From Halomonas sp. NO4 (lineage in GTDB: Bacteria; Pseudomonadota; Gammaproteobacteria; Pseudomonadales; Halomonadaceae), in assembly GCF_010994375.1 (NCBI RefSeq), contig NZ_WHMA01000002.1, positions 1 to 64,000 of the forward strand: a stretch of DNA of 64,000 nucleotides, given 5' to 3'. Of this stretch, positions 36,527 through 44,170 are shown piece after piece (position 1 is the stretch's first letter; the number at the start of each line of letters is the position of its first letter). Both the position numbers and the translations under genes were made by a program. The notes beneath the pieces were generated by a model, which saw only the letters and a program-made list of their open reading frames with translations, was not told where the DNA came from and did no database searches.

Positions 36527-38023
36527 ATGGCCCGTTACGACAGCATCCTGGAGACCATTGGCAACACGCCACTGGTACGCCTCTACGCCCTGGCGCCCGC
36601 CGGGGTGAACCTCTACGTCAAGGTCGAGGCGTTCAACCCCATGGGCTCGGTGAAGGACCGCATGGCGCTGGCGGTGATCGAGGCCGCCGAGCGCAGCGGT
36701 GAACTCCGTCCCGGGCAGACGGTGATCGAGGCCACCAGCGGCAACACCGGTATCGGGCTCGCCATGGTCTGTGCCCGCAAGGGTTATCCGCTGGTGGTGA
36801 CCATGGCCGAGAACTTCAGCGTGGAGCGTCGCAAGCTGCTGCGCTACCTGGGCGCTCGGGTGGTGCTGACCCCGGCGGCGGAGAAGGGCACCGGCATGCT
36901 CAACAAGGCGATCGAACTCGCCGAGACCCACGGCTACTACCTCTGCCGCCAGTTCGAGAACGAGGCCAACGCCGACGCGCATGTACGCACCACCGCCCGC
37001 GAGATCCTGGCGGATTTCGCGGATGAGCCGTTGCACGCCTGGGTCTCGGGGTTCGGTACCGGCGGCACCCTCAAGGGGGTGGCCAGCGCCCTGAAGCTGG
37101 CCAGTCCGGCCACGCGCATCGTGGTGGCCGAGCCGGACAATGCGCCGATGCTCGGCAGCGGCCTTGGCCAGCCCCGCGACGCCGCGGGCGCGCTCACGGC
37201 CAGCCATCCGCGCTTCCGTCCCCACCTGATGCAGGGGTGGAGCCCCGACTTCCTGTCGCGGCTTACCGAGGACGCCGTGGCCGCCGGCCTGATCGACGAG
37301 GTACTGCCGGTGGCGGGGGACGAGGCGCTGCGCCTGACCCGCGAGCTGGCGCGTCGCGAGGGGATCTTCGCCGGTACCACGAGCGGCGCCACCCTGGCCG
37401 CCGCCCTGCAGGTGGCGCGTCGTTCGCCGCCCGGCAGCAACATCGTCTGCATGCTGCCGGATACCGGCGAGCGCTACCTCTCCACACCGCTCTTCGAGGG
37501 CATCGGCGAGGCGATGGACGACGCCGAACTGGCCCTGTCGCGCTCCACGCCAGGCTACCGGTTCGGCGCCGCCGCGGCCGGCCAGCCTGCGTCGCCAGGC
37601 GTACCGCACCTTGCCGAGCAAGATGCCGAGGCCGAACGCCTGGTCGAGACGCTCCTGGCCCGCGAGCCGGTAGTGATGTTCGCGCTGGAGTGGTGCGAGT
37701 TCTGCTGGTCGGTGCGCAAGTTCTTCACGCGCCTGGGCATCGCCTACCACAGCGTCGACCTCGACTCGGTCGCCTACCAGGCGGACGACCTGGGTGGCCG
37801 GCTGCGCCCGGTGCTGGCCGCGCGCACCGGGAGCGTCACCATTCCGCAGATCTTCATCGGCGGTGAGGCCGTCGGCGGTTGCACGGCGCTCTTCGACGCC
37901 TGGCGCGACGGCTCGCTGCGCCGGCGCCTCGAGGCCCAGGGCATCGCCTTCGACCCCGGCGTCGAGATCGACCCCGACGACCTGCTGCCCGGGTGGCTGC
38001 ATCCCCGGATGCCCACAGCCTGA
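36527..38023 (+). CDS. Cysteine synthase-glutaredoxin fusion
   Basis: A 498-residue two-domain protein. Residues 1-330 are a PLP-dependent beta-replacement enzyme like CysK/CBS: IGNTPLVRLYAL, Lys in the MGSVKDRMAL block for PLP near residue 44, TSGNTGIGLAMV near residue 70, and GTGGTLKGVA near residue 180 as phosphate loop. Residues 380-470 are a glutaredoxin domain with the active site WCEFCWSVRKFF and later GSVTIPQIFIGGEAVGG, which binds glutathione. The link suggests cysteine or a persulfide is made and passed into thiol chemistry. GAGGGAGG at 36515-36522 supports this ATG. It is divergent from BTAD regulator 2. Fusions of this kind are uncommon. Confidence 0.9.
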   Translation: MARYDSILETIGNTPLVRLYALAPAGVNLYVKVEAFNPMGSVKDRMALAVIEAAERSGELRPGQTVIEATSGNTGIGLAMVCARKGYPLVVTMAENFSVERRKLLRYLGARVVLTPAAEKGTGMLNKAIELAETHGYYLCRQFENEANADAHVRTTAREILADFADEPLHAWVSGFGTGGTLKGVASALKLASPATRIVVAEPDNAPMLGSGLGQPRDAAGALTASHPRFRPHLMQGWSPDFLSRLTEDAVAAGLIDEVLPVAGDEALRLTRELARREGIFAGTTSGATLAAALQVARRSPPGSNIVCMLPDTGERYLSTPLFEGIGEAMDDAELALSRSTPGYRFGAAAAGQPASPGVPHLAEQDAEAERLVETLLAREPVVMFALEWCEFCWSVRKFFTRLGIAYHSVDLDSVAYQADDLGGRLRPVLAARTGSVTIPQIFIGGEAVGGCTALFDAWRDGSLRRRLEAQGIAFDPGVEIDPDDLLPGWLHPRMPTA

Positions 38024-38058
38024 GCGCCAGCGACGCTAGCCAATAGGAGGAGATGACC

Positions 38059-38667
38059 ATGGCTTTCATCGACACCCTGGACCCCGAACAGGCCTCGGCG
38101 GAAGTGCAGGCGATGTATGAGCGCCAGCGCCGCCACTTCGGCTTTCTGCCCAACTACGCACGGGTGTTCAGTCATCGCCCCGAGGTGATGGTGAGCTGGG
38201 CGGGCCTGCTGGCGAGCATCCGGCGGCACGTCGAGCCGCGGCGCTTCGAGCTGGTGACCCTGGCTGCGGCCGCAGCGCTGGGCAACAGTTACTGTGCATT
38301 GGCCCACGGCCGGGCACTGGCCGAACTGGCCGACGCGACGACGGTGCAGGCCATCGCGGAGGCGCGGGAGGCGACGTCGCTGAGTGCTGCGGAGCGGGCG
38401 ATGGTCGCCTTCGCGCGCCGGGTAGCCCGCGATGCCGCTAGCGTCACCCAGGCCGACATCGACCGGCTGCGCGCCCACGGCCTCACCGATGCCGAGATCT
38501 TCGACATCGTGGCCGTGGCTGCGGCGCGGGCCTTCTTCACCAAGGTGTTGGACGGCCTGGGTGCCGAGCCCGACGCGGCCTTCGCGGCGATGGCGCCGGA
38601 TCTTCGCCGCGCCCTCACCCCGGGGCGGCCCATCGCGGCCGCCGTCGAGTCTGCGCCCGAGCCGTGA
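38059..38667 (+). CDS. AhpD-like (carboxymuconolactone decarboxylase family) protein
   Basis: A 202-residue alpha-helical protein of the peroxidase-related AhpD group. The motif is NSYCALAHGRAL near residue 77, the position of the redox Cys and His. The usual first Cys of the CxxC is replaced (NSYC), so it may not reduce disulphides by itself. TAGGAGG at 38044-38050 is 8 bases from the ATG at 38059; the earlier ATG at 38053 is too close. It follows the cysteine synthase-glutaredoxin gene by 35 bases and is probably in the same operon. It abuts the converging MFS gene without a gap. Confidence 0.84.
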   Translation: MAFIDTLDPEQASAEVQAMYERQRRHFGFLPNYARVFSHRPEVMVSWAGLLASIRRHVEPRRFELVTLAAAAALGNSYCALAHGRALAELADATTVQAIAEAREATSLSAAERAMVAFARRVARDAASVTQADIDRLRAHGLTDAEIFDIVAVAAARAFFTKVLDGLGAEPDAAFAAMAPDLRRALTPGRPIAAAVESAPEP

Positions 38668-39867
38668 TCAGGAGCGCACGGCCGCACGGGCTTCGTGCAG
38701 GGACAGCCAGGCGACGGCGGCGGCCACCAGAGCGATGGGCGCGAGCATGGCCAGGTTGAGCGTGACCCAGCCGAGGTGGTGAAGCAGGTTGCCCGAGAGC
38801 AGCGAGCCCAGCGCCACCAGCGAGAAGATGATCAGGTCGTTGACGCCCTGCACCTTGCCGCGTTCGGCCTCGTTGTGAACCCCGGTAAGCAAGGCGCTGC
38901 CGCCCACGAAGAGGAAGTTCCAGCCCATGCCCAGCAGTACCAGGGCGAGCCAGTAGTGGGCGAGGCCGCTGCCGGACAGGGCCATGAGGCTGGACGTGGC
39001 GAGAATCAGGGTGCCGGCGAGCAGGATGCGCATGACGCCGAAGCGGGCGATCAGAGTGCCGGTGATGAAGGAGGGGGCAAACATTCCCAGCACGTGCCAC
39101 TGCATGATGATCGCCACCTGGCCCATCGCGAAGCCCTGGGCGCGCATGGCGAGCGGCGTGGCGGTCATCACCAGCACCATGACGGCGTAACCCACGGCGG
39201 CGGCGAGCACCGCCACGCGAAAGCGCGGCAGGGCCGTGATCTCGGCCATGGGGCGGGCCACATCGCCGGGCTGGGGTTCGCCGCTGGTCGGTACGCGCAG
39301 CCAGGCGAGCAGGCCGATGGCCGCGAGCGCCAGGGCGGCAATCATCAGGTAGGGGTCGCCATCCGGCACCGCGGCGATCCAGCCGTTGGTCAGGCTGGCA
39401 TTCCAGGGGCCCAGGAAGGCGGCCACCACCCCGCCGGCCATCACCCAGGAGATCGCCCGGCTGCGAAAGGCGGGGCTGGCCACGTCGGCGGCGGCGAAGC
39501 GGTAGTACATGGCGAAGCTCTGATAGAACCCCAGCAGCAGGTTGCCGGCGCAGAACAGCGGAAATGACTCGATCGCGATGGCGCTGAAGGCGACGAGGCC
39601 ACCGCCGATGCCGCCGATGCTCGCGCCGGTGATGAATCCGCGCCGCCGCCCCACGCGCTTCATGAAGAGCGAAGCGGGCAGGGTGGAGACCACCGTGCTC
39701 AACATCATCATGGCGATGGGCAGCGTGGCCAGGCCCGGGGCGGGACTCAGCCGATGGCCCACCACCCCGCTCAGCGTCATCACGGTGATCGAAGCCACCA
39801 GGAACAGCGTCTGACAGCTGACCAGAATGGCGACGTTGCGTCGCTCCAAGGGAATGGCGATTGGCAT
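38668..39867 (-). CDS. MFS transporter (exporter-like)
   Basis: A 399-residue inner-membrane protein with twelve hydrophobic segments. The first cytoplasmic loop carries FMKRVGRRRGFITGASIGGIGGG, the MFS motif A form. The family resembles YfcJ/SetA-like drug and sugar exporters, without a substrate hint. Stop codon is exactly adjacent to the converging AhpD-like stop, so the transcripts overlap. Its start is 25 bases from the stop of the DsrE gene on the same strand, so it could be the last gene of the hydroxylase-DsrE-MFS unit. Confidence 0.86.
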   Translation of the reverse strand: MPIAIPLERRNVAILVSCQTLFLVASITVMTLSGVVGHRLSPAPGLATLPIAMMMLSTVVSTLPASLFMKRVGRRRGFITGASIGGIGGGLVAFSAIAIESFPLFCAGNLLLGFYQSFAMYYRFAAADVASPAFRSRAISWVMAGGVVAAFLGPWNASLTNGWIAAVPDGDPYLMIAALALAAIGLLAWLRVPTSGEPQPGDVARPMAEITALPRFRVAVLAAAVGYAVMVLVMTATPLAMRAQGFAMGQVAIIMQWHVLGMFAPSFITGTLIARFGVMRILLAGTLILATSSLMALSGSGLAHYWLALVLLGMGWNFLFVGGSALLTGVHNEAERGKVQGVNDLIIFSLVALGSLLSGNLLHHLGWVTLNLAMLAPIALVAAAVAWLSLHEARAAVRS

Positions 39868-39892
39868 GGCGCGGTTCCGTTACTGGGTGGGA

Positions 39893-40237
39893 TCAGAAGA
39901 TCAGGACCTTGTCGGCCTGCTCGGTGGCCTCGGCCAGGGCGTCCATGGTGCGGCGTTCGGCGCCGTCGAGGATGTCGTCGTCACCGAGACCCCGGGCATC
40001 CATGCAAGTCCCGCAAAGCCATACCCGCCCTCGGGTGGTTACCCGGCGCACCATGCGTTCCACATTGTAGAAGCCCTCCGGAGTCTTCTGGCCCCGCTTG
40101 GCCCCGTTCACGGCATCGGCCATCAGAAAGACGGTGACTTCGTGGTCGCGCTTGATCAGCGCATGGGCCAGCCGCAGGCCGTTGTAAAGGCGCTCGGTGC
40201 CGTAGGGCGGGTCGTTGATGATGATCAGGCTCTTCAT
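39893..40237 (-). CDS. DsrE/F-like sulfur-handling protein
   Basis: A 114-residue single-domain DsrE/DsrF-fold protein. SLIIINDPPYGTERLYNGLRLA is the family opening, and VWLCGTCMDARG near residue 75 contains the Cys expected to carry persulfide sulfur. Such proteins relay sulfur from rhodaneses or store it. The start overlaps the stop of the hydroxylase gene (ATGA, 40234-40237). The nearby divergent ArsR-rhodanese fits a sulfur theme. Confidence 0.85.
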   Translation of the reverse strand: MKSLIIINDPPYGTERLYNGLRLAHALIKRDHEVTVFLMADAVNGAKRGQKTPEGFYNVERMVRRVTTRGRVWLCGTCMDARGLGDDDILDGAERRTMDALAEATEQADKVLIF

Positions 40238-41073
40238 GGTCGGTTGTCTCTCTGCAGGGCGGTGGCGCGCGGGGTGTGGAGGGGTTGCAGCAGCATGCGG
40301 TCGAGGCGCAGCCAGCGGGGATCGCGAAAGTCGTGCAGGCCGAGGGTCATGCCCTCATGGCCATCGCGGGGCTGGGCGACATAGGTGCCCAGCAGGCGAT
40401 CCCACCAGGGCAGGTTGAAGCCGAAGTTGCTGTTGGTCTCGGCGGGATGCCAGGAGTGGTGCACTCGGTGCATCTCCGGGGTGACGACCACCCAGCGCAA
40501 GCGGCGCTCCAGGTGCGGCGGCAGACGGACGTTGCCGTGATTGAACAGCGAGGTGGCGTTGAGCAGGACCTCGAAGAGCAGTACCGCCAGGCCGGGGGCG
40601 CCGAGGGCGACCACGGCAGCGGCCTTGATGCCCATGGAGATCAGGATCTCCAGGGGGTGGAAGCGCAGCCCGGTGGTGGCATCGACGTCTAGGTCGGCAT
40701 GGTGCATGCGGTGCAGCCGCCACAGCGCGGGCACGGCGTGGAACAGTACGTGCTGTGTCCAGATCGTCAGGTCGAGCAGGATGACGCTGAGCAGCAGGGT
40801 CAGCCACAGCGGCCAGCCGAGCCACTGGAAGAGCCCCCAGCCGGCGGATTCGACGAACAGCCCCAGCGTCACGGCACCGGCGGGGAGCAGCAGGCGTACC
40901 AGCAGGGTGTCGAGGGCAACGATGCCGGCGTTGCTTGGCCAGCGCCGCAAGCGACCCACGGTCAGCGCACGGCGAGGGGCGCGCAACTCCCACAGCACCA
41001 TGATGAGCAGCACGGCAAGGAAGGTGCCCAGGCGGAAGCCGGCTTCGGAGAAGGGCAGGTCGATGGCGCTCAT
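40234..41073 (-). CDS. Sterol desaturase/fatty acid hydroxylase family protein
   Basis: A 279-residue membrane di-iron enzyme. Three or four hydrophobic segments lie before the His motifs: HVLFHAVPALWRLHRMHH near residue 110 (HX3H and HX2HH) and HRVHHSWHPAE near residue 200. The loop FNHGN between is also typical. It could hydroxylate a lipid. It is first in a unit with DsrE, transcribed from a region with a 26-bp palindrome, 15 bases upstream of its ATG, that may be the operator of the divergent ArsR-rhodanese. Confidence 0.88.
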   Translation of the reverse strand: MSAIDLPFSEAGFRLGTFLAVLLIMVLWELRAPRRALTVGRLRRWPSNAGIVALDTLLVRLLLPAGAVTLGLFVESAGWGLFQWLGWPLWLTLLLSVILLDLTIWTQHVLFHAVPALWRLHRMHHADLDVDATTGLRFHPLEILISMGIKAAAVVALGAPGLAVLLFEVLLNATSLFNHGNVRLPPHLERRLRWVVVTPEMHRVHHSWHPAETNSNFGFNLPWWDRLLGTYVAQPRDGHEGMTLGLHDFRDPRWLRLDRMLLQPLHTPRATALQRDNRP

Positions 41074-41087
41074 TCCGTGTATGGCCT

Positions 41088-41113
41088 AATATTCAATCGA
41101 TCAATTGAATATT
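41088..41113. promoter_or_regulatory. 26-bp palindromic operator for the ArsR-rhodanese regulator
   Basis: Arms AATATTCAAT (41088-41097) and ATTGAATATT (41104-41113) are perfect over 10 bp, with 6 bases between. The AT-rich form with ATTCAA/TTGAAT resembles sites of ArsR repressors such as BigR. It lies 15 bases from the hydroxylase ATG and 59 bases before the regulator ATG. Confidence 0.75.
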
Positions 41114-41171
41114 GGTTGTGAGGACCTGGCCTGTCAAGGAAGATGACCCCTGACCCGACGCCGAGGCGCCC

Positions 41172-41834
41172 ATGACGACGAGCAAGCATGATCTCTACGA
41201 ACAGCTGGCCCAACTGGGTCGGGCGCTGGGCCATGCCAACCGCCTCGAGCTGCTCGAGCTGTTGGCCCAGGCCGAGTACCCGGTGGACGCCCTGGCCGAA
41301 GCCGCCGGCATCAGCGTGGCCAATGCGTCGCAGCACCTGCAGCAGCTTCGCCGCGCCGGGCTGGTGACGGCACGACGCGAGGGGCGCCAGATGCGCTATG
41401 CGCTGACCGATGAGCGCATCGTTACCCTGCTCGGCCTGCTCGGCGAGGTGGCTCGTGGACACCTCGCCGAGGTGGAGCGCCTGATGGGCCGGCTCTTTGC
41501 CGACGAGGACGCCGACGGCGCCCTGGAGCCGATCTCCCGCGAGGCACTGGCCGAGCGCCTGGCGAGCGGGGAGGTGACGCTGCTCGACGTGCGCCCGACT
41601 GCCGAATACCGTACCGGCCACCTGCCCGGGGCGCTCAACCTGCCGCTCGAGGACCTGGAGGCGCGGCTGGCGCGGCTGCCCCAGGATCAGGAAGTGGTCG
41701 CCTACTGCCGTGGCCCCTACTGCGTGATGTCGCACGAGGCGGTCAAGCTGCTGCGGCGGCACGGCTTTCGCGTGCGTCGCTTCGAGGAGGGCTACCCGGA
41801 GTGGAAGGCGGCGGGACTGCCGGTGGAGAGCTGA
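41172..41834 (+). CDS. ArsR-type regulator fused to rhodanese
   Basis: A 220-residue fusion. Residues 1-95 are an ArsR winged helix: LGHANRLELLELLAQAEYPV, AAGISVANASQHLQQLRRAGLV, and REGRQMRYALTDERI. No Cys is seen in this half, so it lacks the Cys pair of BigR/SqrR sensors. Residues 115-215 are a rhodanese domain: LLDVRPTAEYRTGHLPGALN and active loop VAYCRGPYCVMSHEAV near residue 178, with a second Cys three residues on. The rhodanese may carry the sensing sulfur. Divergent from the hydroxylase-DsrE unit, with a strong palindrome between. Sulfur or persulfide sensing is inferred. Confidence 0.9.
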   Translation: MTTSKHDLYEQLAQLGRALGHANRLELLELLAQAEYPVDALAEAAGISVANASQHLQQLRRAGLVTARREGRQMRYALTDERIVTLLGLLGEVARGHLAEVERLMGRLFADEDADGALEPISREALAERLASGEVTLLDVRPTAEYRTGHLPGALNLPLEDLEARLARLPQDQEVVAYCRGPYCVMSHEAVKLLRRHGFRVRRFEEGYPEWKAAGLPVES

Positions 41835-41838
41835 GGGC

Positions 41839-41964
41839 TTAGCATAGCCGGCTGCCGAGCAGCAACAGGCTGGCGTCGCCGACCTGCCAGCCCCACCAGG
41901 CCAGCGTCAGGACGCCGGCAGCCAGCAGGGCGGCGGCGAGGCGTGCCAGGAAGAGGCGCGTCAT
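41839..41964 (-). CDS. Small membrane protein of 41 residues, coupled to the MFS gene
   Basis: The ATG at 41964 overlaps the stop of the upstream MFS gene (ATGA, 41961-41964) and a GAGGTG lies 8 bases before it. The product has one hydrophobic segment (LARLAAALLAAGVLTLAWW) and a Trp-rich end, then QVGDASLLLL and SRLC. The whole frame is free of rare features and ends with TAA at 41839. It resembles no family I know. It could be a small helper subunit of the transporter, or just chance reading. Confidence 0.55.
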   Translation of the reverse strand: MTRLFLARLAAALLAAGVLTLAWWGWQVGDASLLLLGSRLC

Positions 41965-43169
41965 GCCTTCACCTCTTCCGGAGCGGGGCGGTGGATGGGG
42001 GCTTCATTGATGAACCAGTGCAGTATTGCCGCCATGACCGAGAGCAGGATGGCGATCTGCCATACGAGGTCGTAATGCCCGGTCAGGTCGTAAAGGTAGC
42101 CGCCCAGCCAGACGCCCATGAAGGAGCCCACCTGGTGGAAGAGGAAGACGATGCCGCCGAGCATGGAGAGGTGGCGCACCCCGAACACCGCGGCGACGAT
42201 GCCGTTGGTCAAGGGCACCGTGGAGAGCCACAGCAGACCGATGGCGATGCCGAACAGGTAAGCGCTGGCGGGACTCAGCGGCAGGAAGACGAACAGCGTG
42301 ATCACCACGCCGCGGGTCAGGTAGAGCCAGGTAAGCAGGCGCGCCTTGGAAACGCGCCCGCCCAGCCAGCCGGCGGTGTAGGTGCCGAGGATGTTGAACA
42401 GCCCCACTAGCGCCAGCACCGTGCTGCCGACGTGCACGGCCAGGCCATTGTCGAAGAGATACCCCGGCAGGTGCACGCCGATGAATACTACCTGGAAGCC
42501 GCACACGAAAAAGCCCAGGCACAGCAGCCAGAAACCGCGGTGGCCGGTGGCTTCCTGCAGCGCCGCGCCGAGGGTGATATCGCTGGACTGGCGCGGCGAG
42601 GGGCGGTCCTTGAGCATGGCGCCGAGCGGCACCATCAGGGCGGCGATGGCGCCCATCACCAGCAGCGCGCTCGACCACCCCAGCCACTCCAGTAGGCCTA
42701 GGGTGCCGGGCAGCATGGCGAATTGGCCGAAGGAGCCGGCAGCACTGACGATGCCCATGGCCAGGCTGCGCTTTTCCGGGGCCACGGCGCGCCCCACGGC
42801 GCCCAGCACCACCGAGAAGGTGGTACCGGAAAGTCCCAGCCCGATCAGCAGCCCCGCGGAGAGCGACATGCCCAGCGCCGACTCGGAAACTCCCATCAAG
42901 GCGAGCCCCAGGGCGTAGAGAGCGCCACCAGCGAGCACCGTGCGCGCCGCGCCGAAGCGGTCCGCCAGGGCGCCCGTGAAGGGCTGCGACAGCCCCCATA
43001 CCAGATTCTGCACGGCAAGGGCGAAGGCGAAGACCTCGCGCCCCCAGCCCAGGTCGCTGCTCATCGGCTCCAGGAAGAGCCCGAAGCCGTGACGCAGGCC
43101 CATGGCCAGCGAGATGACGAGGCTGCCGATCAGGGTCAGCAGCAGGGCGTGGCGGCGGATGGCATCCAT
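41961..43169 (-). CDS. MFS transporter, monocarboxylate type
   Basis: A 402-residue inner-membrane protein with twelve hydrophobic segments. The start GLRHGFGLFLEPMSSDLGWG is typical of OFA/monocarboxylate-porter-like MFS proteins. GALADRFGAARTVLAGG is the motif A loop, and NGIVAAVFGVRHLSMLGG in the second half is common to this group. It probably moves a small organic acid. The short 41-codon ORF follows with a 4-base overlap. A dyad CTGTCGCC/GGCGACAG at 43233-43252 lies upstream. Confidence 0.88.
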   Translation of the reverse strand: MDAIRRHALLLTLIGSLVISLAMGLRHGFGLFLEPMSSDLGWGREVFAFALAVQNLVWGLSQPFTGALADRFGAARTVLAGGALYALGLALMGVSESALGMSLSAGLLIGLGLSGTTFSVVLGAVGRAVAPEKRSLAMGIVSAAGSFGQFAMLPGTLGLLEWLGWSSALLVMGAIAALMVPLGAMLKDRPSPRQSSDITLGAALQEATGHRGFWLLCLGFFVCGFQVVFIGVHLPGYLFDNGLAVHVGSTVLALVGLFNILGTYTAGWLGGRVSKARLLTWLYLTRGVVITLFVFLPLSPASAYLFGIAIGLLWLSTVPLTNGIVAAVFGVRHLSMLGGIVFLFHQVGSFMGVWLGGYLYDLTGHYDLVWQIAILLSVMAAILHWFINEAPIHRPAPEEVKA

Positions 43170-43232
43170 GGCGATATGCCTGTTTGCAGACTAATGATTC
43201 CGCACTATCGCGCGTCTCGCCGAGTCTTGCCA

Positions 43233-43252
43233 CTGTCGCCGATGGGCGACAG
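43233..43252. promoter_or_regulatory. Palindrome between the MFS and lipoprotein genes
   Basis: CTGTCGCC-GATG-GGCGACAG, perfect 8-bp arms, 64 bases from the MFS ATG and 84 before the first lipoprotein ATG. Candidate operator. Confidence 0.45.
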
Positions 43253-43335
43253 CGGTGTTGCCGCCGTGCCACATGGGTGAGCCCTGTTCGCTCGGCTAGA
43301 ATGCGTGGCAAGTCTCAAGGCCAAGGAGTTTGTGT

Positions 43336-43530
43336 ATGTCTCGTCGTCTGCTTTTCCTGTGTCTGCTGCTGCTTTCCGCGCTGCTGGTCGCGGGCTGCAG
43401 CTATCAGCCTGCGCGCATCAAGTCCGAGCCGCTGGTCATCTTCGAGGAGGATCGCGGCTACCACGATCACGACCGCGGCCCGGGTCGCGGCTTCTGCCCG
43501 CCGGGGCTACGCAAGCAGGGTCGCTGCTAA
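43336..43530 (+). CDS. Small lipoprotein A
   Basis: A 64-residue lipoprotein. Residues 4-19 are a hydrophobic signal; the lipobox is LVAGC with Cys near residue 21. The mature part begins CSYQPARIKSEPL and ends GRGFCPPGLRKQGRC. The same N- and C-terminal blocks occur in the next gene, so they are paralogues. AAGGAG at 43323-43328 supports this ATG. No known family recognised. Likely in the outer membrane; the tail with two Cys may form a disulphide. Confidence 0.75.
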   Translation: MSRRLLFLCLLLLSALLVAGCSYQPARIKSEPLVIFEEDRGYHDHDRGPGRGFCPPGLRKQGRC

Positions 43531-43701
43531 CTTGCACCCTCTTTCCTCGCTCCCGACTTGGCGCGCGGTGCGCACTCCCTATACTGAATGGAAACGGTGT
43601 TCGAGGCGCCGCCCGGAGAGGCGGCCGCGGTTCCTACCGCGGCCCATGGCGCGCCGGACCGGGAACGCAGGGGCAGCCATTCGACCCGCGAGGAATTCGC
43701 C

Positions 43702-44001
43702 ATGAAAACGTCCATGCGCCTGCTGATGCTTGCCGTGGTAGCCACCAGCCTGACCCTGGCCGGGTGCAGCTACTCGCCGGCTCGCGTCCGCTCGGAACCG
43801 CTGTTCGAGGTCGAGGGGCCTCGCCACCACGCCGGCCACCGCCGTTATTCCGAAGAGCGCCACTACCGGCGCGATGACCGCCACTACCGCGGCCGCGACT
43901 ACCGCCGTCATCGCGATGAGCGCTACCGTGATCGTCGCTATCGCGACCGCCGCCATGGCGGCTTCTGTCCGCCGGGGTTGCGCATGCAGGGGCGCTGCTG
44001 A
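43702..44001 (+). CDS. Small lipoprotein B, His/Arg/Tyr-rich
   Basis: A 99-residue lipoprotein, paralogue of the gene before it. Signal MKTSMRLLMLAVVATSLTL and lipobox LAGC with Cys near residue 22. The start of the mature part is CSYSPARVRSEPL and the end GGFCPPGLRMQGRC, as in lipoprotein A. The middle, residues 38-85, has repeated HYRRDD, HYRGRD, YRDRRY units, rich in His, Tyr and Arg. This region could bind metal, heme or anionic polymer. The region between the two genes is 171 bases. Confidence 0.75.
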   Translation: MKTSMRLLMLAVVATSLTLAGCSYSPARVRSEPLFEVEGPRHHAGHRRYSEERHYRRDDRHYRGRDYRRHRDERYRDRRYRDRRHGGFCPPGLRMQGRC

Positions 44002-44170
44002 GGCGCTGCCGCGGTCGACCGCCTCGTCGCGGGATCGTTGGTCCCGAATAAGCAACTTTGCCGAGCGGCTTCTAGGCTGAAGGCAACGTCGCCGGTCAGG
44101 CCTGGCTTCGCCGGGCCGGCCGCGACCGCTTATTGCCGTCCAGACCAACAATCAACAACGAGGTGGACCC

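Noticed and set aside
36352-38002. Extension of BTAD regulator 2 through the cysteine synthase-glutaredoxin gene
   Set aside because: The frame is open but opposite a well-conserved gene; the winged helix starts at 36352.
44002-44170. A sigma-54 promoter for the TRAP operon
   Set aside because: No GG/GC elements with the required spacing were found.
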